Part shown: in pieces, positions 60,301-64,000 of the stretch
Numbering within the stretch: position 1 is the stretch's first letter
Layout of the letters: each line of letters starts with the position of its first letter
From: ZYF759 sp046297455
GTDB taxonomy: Bacteria > Pseudomonadota > Alphaproteobacteria > Rhizobiales > Rhizobiaceae
Length of the DNA stretch: 64,000 bases
Reading direction: 5' to 3'
NCBI GenBank assembly: GCA_046297455.1
Contig: JBKBIT010000013.1
Span: 1 to 64,000, forward strand
Notes under the pieces: model-generated
Databases searched by the model: none
The model's input: the letters and a program-made list of their open reading frames with translations, nothing else
What the model was told of the DNA's origin: nothing
Made by a program: the position numbers and the translations under genes

Positions 60301-60493
60301 CGTGTGGGGCTTGGCCTTCGCCACCTTGCTGACCCTGGTTGTCACCCCTGCCGCCTTGATGGTGTTCACCCGCGACAACCAGCCTGCGGGAGAACCTCGG
60401 CCAGGCTTCTTCGCGCGCATCTTCCGTCGTCGCCGCAAGGAAGACGCGGAGGCCGACACGCCTGCCGGCGCCAGCCCGCAACCGGCTGAATGA
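57341..60493 (+). CDS. RND-family efflux pump, inner-membrane permease
   Basis: A 1050-residue proton-driven exporter with 12 predicted membrane helices in two repeats and two large periplasmic loops. Helix 4 carries the proton-relay pair Asp397-Asp398 in Met-Leu-Val-Asp-Asp-Ala-Ile, and helix 10 has Gly-Val-Val-Val-Asn-Asn-Asn in place of the usual Asn-Asn-Ala pattern. Starts Met-Asn-Pro-Ile-Ser-Ile-Ala and the Lys-Glu-Ala-Glu-Pro-Asp-Val region place it in the HAE-1-related group. It may export lipophilic compounds. Control by the divergent TetR is likely. Confidence 0.94.
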   Translation: MNPISIAINNARLTLSILVFFLIAGALAYQSIPKEAEPDVAIPIIYVSLGYQGISPEDSERMLLRPVETALKGLAGVKEMRSSAYQGGGFVLIEFQAGYDFSNALEDVRAKVNDAKRNMPDGADEPSVHEVNISEFPVLVVTLSGDLPERVLSAAARQLRDAIEEVPGVLEGSLQGARDDLVEVIIDPVKLTSYGLQLDQMIQGVNAGNSLVAAGALEGSEGRFPVRVPSLIETVEDVANLPIVAGSEAVVRARDLATIRQSFKDAQTITRLNGQPAIAIEVKKRVGANLVDTVDAVKVLAADFQQRLPEGTVITFSQDKSDIVRTLLSDLQNHVLIAVILVFIVILYALSGRSSIIIGMAIPASFLMGIFALSMAGYTINIVVLFSLILAVGMLVDDAIIVTEYAESRMAEGMHRRAAFELAAHRMAGPVIAATATRIAAFSPLLFWPGIVGEFMKYLPITLIVTLTASLIYALLFAPTIGAMFAKAHVDEAPKPDGLYMAIAKKAVAYPKTVLLLALGILVGVQYSYSQYGAGVEFFPNVEPDYGLMYVSARGNLSLQEMDRATRQAEERLLGWPGVTSVYTRVGQNRGGAQDIDEDVVGIIQYEFADWRERKPAGEILNDLREVMRGIPGVEVEVRVPEAGPPTGQAIQARISAVDPTGLEDHARTVASRLAEIPGVIDISDGLPPPGIDWALKVDRAKASQYGISPGMVGTVVQLVTNGLKLSDYRPEGVDDPVDIRLRLPDDRRTLAALDQLRVETQLGAVPISNFVSREPEPRVGTLNRIDGERTIVVSANVASGFQTSAVQAQVTQALSELDLGGARWRLAGSSEESDEASAFLGSAFGAAIFLIFIVLLAQFNKFTSVFLILMTVVMSTIGVFLGLLITGQPFGIVMSGLGIIALAGVVVNNNIVLIDTYDRLRREGWAKRDAVLQTCRERARPVVLTAVSAILGVLPIALGLGLELFHHEVTIDAPSTQWWMSMSSAIVWGLAFATLLTLVVTPAALMVFTRDNQPAGEPRPGFFARIFRRRRKEDAEADTPAGASPQPAE

Positions 60494-60501
60494 GGCAGAG
60501 C

Positions 60502-60522
60502 CGGCCGGCGTTTAGCCGGCCG
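60502..60522. terminator. Stem-loop between the RND and ceramidase-like genes
   Basis: Eight paired bases (60502-60509 with 60515-60522) around a GTTTA loop. The loop contains the stop codon of the ceramidase-like gene, and the stem is nine bases past the RND stop. Confidence 0.45.
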
Positions 60523-61207
60523 CAGCCCTGGAGCCGTGGCGCGCCGCCGCCACGGCGAGCAGTCCCAGCATCACCGCATTCAGCACATGCCACATGAAAT
60601 GCGTGCCGAGAGGCAACGCCTCGCAGACATGATGGTCCAGGGCGCGGAACGTTACCGAAGCCAGGAAGGTCAGGGCCGCGGCCAGTAGCCATCTGCCAGC
60701 CGGATGTCCGCGCAGCGCCACCCAGCCACCGAAACCGAAGAGCGCCAGAAACGCTGGCAGATACCCGACCGATCCGCTGGTCAATGCGTTGAGCCGCTCC
60801 GGAACCATCGCTGTCAGCAGACCCACCGACACATAAAACCCGACGAAGAGAAGTCCTGTGCCAAGCCAGGAAAATCCGAGATAGCGGCGGATCGCAAACA
60901 CCGTGTAGGCAAGCGTGAATAGGGCGATCGGCACCACGTCGGCCAACAGGGTCAGGCGGTTGGCGAAGGTGTGAAACAGCCCCGACCCGACACCGATCAC
61001 GACCACGAGCCAGCACAGCGCTGTGACGAAGCCATCTGCACGATGGTGCCGCGCCTCTCGCAAGGCCCATATCCCGGCGGCGATGAAGGCGAGATTGGTC
61101 AGCGCGTTGACCGGCTCGGCCCAGAATTCCGGACCCGTCCGCTCGCAATAGAGATCGACATGCTGCAGCATCGGCAGGCTCCGGAGACCGATTTCGGCGA
61201 GCACCAT
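60512..61207 (-). CDS. Ceramidase-domain (CREST) membrane protein
   Basis: A 231-residue inner-membrane protein with seven predicted helices. It resembles the alkaline-ceramidase/PAQR (CREST) superfamily: a glutamate in Tyr-Cys-Glu-Arg-Thr near 21, Ser-Gly-Leu-Phe-His-Thr-Phe-Ala-Asn near 74 with the metal-ligand histidine, an aspartate in Leu-Leu-Ala-Asp-Val, and a C-terminal His-Phe-Met-Trp-His-Val-Leu-Asn-Ala-Val with two histidines. Those residues would hold a zinc ion and act on an amide. The first start could be the codon at 61171 instead. Substrate in this organism unknown. Confidence 0.78.
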   Translation of the reverse strand: MVLAEIGLRSLPMLQHVDLYCERTGPEFWAEPVNALTNLAFIAAGIWALREARHHRADGFVTALCWLVVVIGVGSGLFHTFANRLTLLADVVPIALFTLAYTVFAIRRYLGFSWLGTGLLFVGFYVSVGLLTAMVPERLNALTSGSVGYLPAFLALFGFGGWVALRGHPAGRWLLAAALTFLASVTFRALDHHVCEALPLGTHFMWHVLNAVMLGLLAVAAARHGSRAAAG

Positions 61208-61322
61208 GCGCCACGACCGCTCTCACCGCAACGTGACTTCCGGTTGTCCGCCGGCTGCGCCTAGACTAAGCCTAACTGTCGCGCCGTTTGGGGCTCCGGG
61301 GACAGTCGGAAACGTAGGATCG

Positions 61323-62102
61323 ATGACGCATCACAGCTTGACCGCACGCTTGCTGGCGGCCGCTATACTGTTTTTCGTGCCGCAGGCGATGGCCTATGGC
61401 CAGGAGGCTGCCAAGTCGCGCCCGCTTGCCGTTGTCGAGCTGTTCACGAGCCAGGGCTGCGGCTCCTGTCCGGCGGCGGACGCCATCCTTGCCGACCTGG
61501 CGCAGACCGGCGATATCGTGGCGCTGGCTTACCATGTCGACTATTGGGACTATCTCGGCTGGCGCGACACGCTGGCGACCGCCGACAATACCACCCGCCA
61601 ATATGACTACAGCGCCGCATTCGGCAGCCGTTCCGTCTACACGCCGCAAGCGGTCATCAACGGCGTGGCACATGTCAACGGCGCCGACCGCAACGCGATG
61701 GACGAGGCAATAGAGCAAAGCTCGGATGGCCTCCCGGTCGAGGTCGCCTTGAGTTACAGGGGCGACACAGTGGTCATCGAGACCGGCGCCGGCGAGGTGC
61801 CGGACGGCGAAGCCCATGTCGTGCTCGTCTACTTTAACCCCGCAACCACGGTCGAGATCACCCGCGGACGCAACCAGGGCAGGTCCTTCACATTCTGGAA
61901 CTCGGTATCCAGCTATCACAGCGCCGGCATGTGGCATGGCAAGGAAGCGCGTTTCGAGCTTCCTGTCAGTCAGGTGGCAAGGAAAGGCGCGGGGGGATGC
62001 GCTGTTCTGGTGCAGGCCATGCGGCCGGATGGAACACCCGGTCGCATACTTGGCGCAGCGCTGTTGCACCGCCCCAAGACCGGGGAACGAAGCTACAGAT
62101 AG
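61323..62102 (+). CDS. DUF1223 secreted thioredoxin-like protein
   Basis: A 259-residue exported protein. The signal peptide ends near Ala-Tyr-Gly (residue 26). The thioredoxin-like motif Ser-Gln-Gly-Cys-Gly-Ser-Cys-Pro-Ala-Ala-Asp follows Val-Glu-Leu-Phe-Thr near 40, and Tyr-His-Val-Asp-Tyr-Trp-Asp-Tyr-Leu-Gly-Trp-Arg-Asp near 72 is the family hallmark. Tyr-Thr-Pro-Gln-Ala-Val-Ile-Asn-Gly contains the cis-Pro loop. DUF1223 is common in alphaproteobacteria; a redox role is inferred from the CxxC motif. A stem-loop follows the stop. Confidence 0.9.
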   Translation: MTHHSLTARLLAAAILFFVPQAMAYGQEAAKSRPLAVVELFTSQGCGSCPAADAILADLAQTGDIVALAYHVDYWDYLGWRDTLATADNTTRQYDYSAAFGSRSVYTPQAVINGVAHVNGADRNAMDEAIEQSSDGLPVEVALSYRGDTVVIETGAGEVPDGEAHVVLVYFNPATTVEITRGRNQGRSFTFWNSVSSYHSAGMWHGKEARFELPVSQVARKGAGGCAVLVQAMRPDGTPGRILGAALLHRPKTGERSYR

Positions 62103-62106
62103 CAAA

Positions 62107-62135
62107 TGGCCGGCACTGGTTACCAGCACCGGCCA
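62107..62135 (+). terminator. Stem-loop after the DUF1223 gene
   Basis: Arms 62107-62113 and 62129-62135 pair over 7 bases, then a 2x2 internal mismatch, then 4-5 more pairs around TTA. It starts five bases after the stop. Tail AAATTGG is not a U-tract. Confidence 0.4.
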
Positions 62136-62457
62136 AATTGGGATCGTCATTGCCGCCTTCCGGAAACCCGGAGTTGGTTCGATCCGAACATCGGCCCCGT
62201 GGGCGGGGGGCTTGGGGATTACGGAACCGCGTCGGACCGAACCGTCTCAGGCAACGTTTAGACCTTCGCCAGACAATGAGGCGCAAGGGCGGGCAAAAGA
62301 CGGCGAAAAAGTGGCAGGGCCATCACCATTTCCGACAGAGTGTTGCCGCCACGTGAGGTTGCAGCGCCTTTCGCCACGCGGAGCGACTGCCGCGTTCATG
62401 CTCTTGCAGCCTGTTGCAATCGCCAGCGTTCCCCTCTATATCGACGCCATCAGCCGC
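62136..62457. other. Gene-free region before tRNA-Glu
   Basis: After the DUF1223 hairpin no convincing coding frame is present. The only recognised element is the tRNA promoter at 62414-62442. The rest shows GC-rich inverted words such as CCCGTGGGCGGGG with no clear function. Confidence 0.4.
62414..62442 (+). promoter_or_regulatory. Sigma-70 promoter of tRNA-Glu
   Basis: TTGCAA (62414-62419), a 17-base spacer and TATATC (62437-62442, in CTATAT context) place the start near 62449, nine bases before the tRNA. Confidence 0.65.
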
Positions 62458-62532
62458 GCTCCCATCGTCTAGCGGTCAGGACGCCGCCCTCTCACGGCGG
62501 AAACAGGGGTTCGATTCCCCTTGGGAGTGCCA
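62458..62532 (+). tRNA. tRNA-Glu (anticodon CTC)
   Basis: A complete cloverleaf of 75 bases with encoded CCA. The acceptor stem pairs 62458-62464 with 62522-62528 (first pair G-U), the anticodon stem CCGCC/GGCGG encloses the loop with CTC at 62491-62493, and GTTCGATTC forms the T arm. It reads GAG codons. Confidence 0.97.
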
Positions 62533-63085
62533 TTCTTTTCAAGCACTTAGCTGTTCTTCCGTATCGCGCACGCGATATTCGGACAATATGATCCGGTGGA
62601 TTGCCATGCTGGATCATGTGGGTTGCCTGCATGCTTCGGGCCCGGCACTAGGGGTCGTAGGCTGGAAAGATCGATCTCACATCTCGCTCAAGACGTGTAA
62701 GGAACTCCCGACCGCTGAGGCCGAGCACTTCCTGCAAGCCTTGGGACTGTTAGCCACCCGTGGCAAACATCGCTTCCACCCTATCTCACCGGCACGCTGG
62801 CTCTTCTGAGAATGGCCGATGCGCTCGGCATGCCGTTGGGCTGGGGAGAAAAGGCTGCGTTGGATGCGTGCCGGAACCGTCCGGTTGTGGGAACCGGGCG
62901 TCGTGTTAGAATACCGGTATCAACCGAGGAAATGCCTTCTGCAATCCTTCGCATCGGCGCCGGCTACTCGCACGCGTCGGCAGTACACCAGAAGGGACAC
63001 ACGGCACCAAGGCGGAAGAATTCATGTCCACAGCGATCAAGTCAGCAAGTTCGTAGACCAGAGGTCAAACCCGAAGCGAAGTCCA
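62533..63085. other. 553-base gene-poor stretch after tRNA-Glu
   Basis: No frame here has a ribosome-binding site and recognised similarity. Two overlapping frames (about 62590-62809 and 62812-63085) look weakly protein-like, with Leu-Leu-Arg-Met-Ala-Asp-Ala-Leu in one, as if a gene has decayed by frameshift, but I cannot name it. No copy of the tRNA 3' end is visible inside the window. Confidence 0.35.
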
Positions 63086-63580
63086 ATGAGAGGAAAACAT
63101 GGCCTCGATCCAATCGATATTCGCATCCTCAGTTCGGTCCAGAAGCATGGGCAATTGAGCAAGAGCAAGCTGGCGGAACTTGTCAACTTGTCGCCCACAC
63201 CATGTTGGGCTCGATTGAACAAACTCAAATCGGCCGGCCTCATTCGCGGTTATCGCGGCGACATCGCCCTTGATCGGATCGCCAACTTCACCCAGGTCAT
63301 CGTGACTGTCGCGCTCACTTACCACCGCAAATCGGATTTCGATCGTTTCGAGGCCCATATCCGCCAACTGGACGAAGTCACCGAATGCATCGCGACCGGC
63401 GGTGGCATGGACTATGTCATGAAGGTCTTTAGCCCCAGCCTGGCGGCATTTCAGAGCCTGATGGAATCCTTGCTGGCTGCTGAGCTGGGGATCGAGCGCT
63501 ACATGACCTACATCGTCACGCGCGAGGTCAAATCACAGCTTCCCAACCTCAAGAAGCTTGCCATCAAGACCGACAGTTGA
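63086..63580 (+). CDS. Lrp/AsnC-family transcriptional regulator
   Basis: A 164-residue regulator starting at the ATG at 63086. The N-terminal helix-turn-helix spans about 6-55 (Leu-Asp-Pro-Ile-Asp-Ile-Arg-Ile-Leu then Leu-Ala-Glu-Leu-Val-Asn-Leu-Ser). The C-terminal RAM-type ligand domain starts near 68 with Thr-Gln-Val-Ile-Val-Thr-Val-Ala-Leu and has Ala-Thr-Gly-Gly-Gly-Met-Asp-Tyr near 108. It reads towards the demethylase-like gene 158 bases on, which it could control in response to an amino acid or related ligand. Confidence 0.9.
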   Translation: MRGKHGLDPIDIRILSSVQKHGQLSKSKLAELVNLSPTPCWARLNKLKSAGLIRGYRGDIALDRIANFTQVIVTVALTYHRKSDFDRFEAHIRQLDEVTECIATGGGMDYVMKVFSPSLAAFQSLMESLLAAELGIERYMTYIVTREVKSQLPNLKKLAIKTDS

Positions 63581-63738
63581 TGCCGCCCGCCCAAACGGTC
63601 TGCAGGAAGAACAACAACGGTCCGGCCGGACTTCCGGCCATGCATGGTCAGTCCGCACCGAGACCCGATCCGCGTTAGGTCTCTTCCCGACCGACATTCG
63701 GCAACGGATCGCGTTGCCGGTCCAGAAGGGCAAAGTCC

Positions 63739-64000
63739 ATGACACAATCGACCGATTTCGGGTTCGGAACCCAGATCCGCAAATCCCCCTATTTCGACGC
63801 AACCGTCCGATGGGGCGCAATGGGCTTCTCGGTCTACAACCACATGTACATCCCGCGGGATTTCGGCGATCCGGAACAGAATTTCTGGAACCTGGTGAAC
63901 GATGCGATCCTGTGCGACGTGGCCGTGGAGCGGCAGGTGGAGATTACCGGCCCGGACGCCGCGAAGTTCACCCAGATGCTCACGCCGCGCGATCTTTCGA
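63739..64000 (+). CDS. DmdA/GcvT-like aminomethyltransferase-family protein (partial)
   Basis: The first 87 codons of a gene cut by the window end. Sequence features are Lys-Ser-Pro-Tyr-Phe near 15, Gly-Phe-Ser-Val-Tyr-Asn-His-Met-Tyr near 29, Cys-Asp-Val-Ala-Val-Glu-Arg-Gln-Val-Glu-Ile near 61, and Met-Leu-Thr-Pro-Arg-Asp-Leu-Ser at the end. Tyr-Asn-His-Met and Glu-Arg-Gln-Val with Thr-Pro-Arg-Asp are typical of the DmdA group, the tetrahydrofolate-dependent demethylase of dimethylsulfoniopropionate, rather than of ordinary GcvT. Substrate is not certain from the first third alone. An AGAAGGG ribosome-binding site precedes the ATG. Confidence 0.6.
   Translation, partial: MTQSTDFGFGTQIRKSPYFDATVRWGAMGFSVYNHMYIPRDFGDPEQNFWNLVNDAILCDVAVERQVEITGPDAAKFTQMLTPRDLS

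Overview
The window is a stretch of GC-rich chromosome from an alphaproteobacterium, most likely of the order Hyphomicrobiales (Rhizobiales; Phyllobacteriaceae/Rhizobiaceae-like). The evidence is the gene content and order: RluA-family pseudouridine synthase, then rpoH, then a conserved one-pass membrane protein, then purA; families largely confined to alphaproteobacteria (DUF2794, DUF6476-like, DUF1223, DUF6455, invasion-associated locus B); a ROK-regulated xylFHG operon; and a bdhA-patatin pair. The species cannot be fixed from the sequence alone. No phage, insertion sequence, CRISPR array or classical defence island is visible.

Layout. 1-6.4 kb: tail of a chemoreceptor, lytic transglycosylase, methyltransferase, membrane-anchored hydrolase-like protein, argG, a secreted protein, DUF2794 and a GNAT acetyltransferase. 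6.4-12.5 kb: Bax-inhibitor-1 membrane protein, a YbbA/YbbP-type ABC exporter divergent from the TesA-like esterase, RNA 2',3'-cyclic phosphodiesterase and a low-molecular-weight phosphatase. 12.5-19.8 kb: carbinolamine dehydratase, an ECF sigma factor with no visible anti-sigma partner, an IalB-like secreted protein, rlmN, and the leftward ffh - GNAT - chorismate mutase - rpsP operon. 19.8-28.1 kb: RluD-type synthase, rpoH, a conserved membrane protein, purA, an EamA transporter, DUF6455 and hemN. 28.1-34.2 kb: a three-gene MacA/MacB-like efflux operon and a Na/Pi cotransporter with a PhoU-like tail. 34.2-38.9 kb: an HTH regulator divergent from an orphan oligopeptide-type binding protein and a CocE/NonD hydrolase, with a 10-bp tandem-repeat operator candidate between them. 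38.9-44.3 kb: a fasciclin protein and a soluble hybrid histidine kinase with seven PAS domains. 44.3-49.0 kb: xylose repressor and xylFHG. 49.0-55.8 kb: small lipoproteins, xerD, accA, an L,D-transpeptidase, 3-hydroxybutyrate dehydrogenase with a patatin, and a TetR regulator. 55.8-62.1 kb: RND efflux pair, ceramidase-like membrane protein and DUF1223. 62.4-64 kb: tRNA-Glu(CTC), a gene-poor stretch, an Lrp/AsnC regulator and the start of a DmdA/GcvT-like demethylase cut by the window end.

How parts work together. Most of the window is housekeeping sequence. The accessory interest lies in several self-contained regulator/target modules whose control sites can be read directly: the xylose operon (consensus promoter, 23-bp palindrome at the start point, internal terminator after xylF), the TetR-RND module (31-bp nested palindrome), and the HTH/binding-protein/hydrolase module (four 10-bp direct repeats next to the regulator's start codon). 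Convergent genes often share stem-loops that contain their stop codons. The best candidate for an undescribed system is the 34.2-38.9 kb module; its substrate is unknown.
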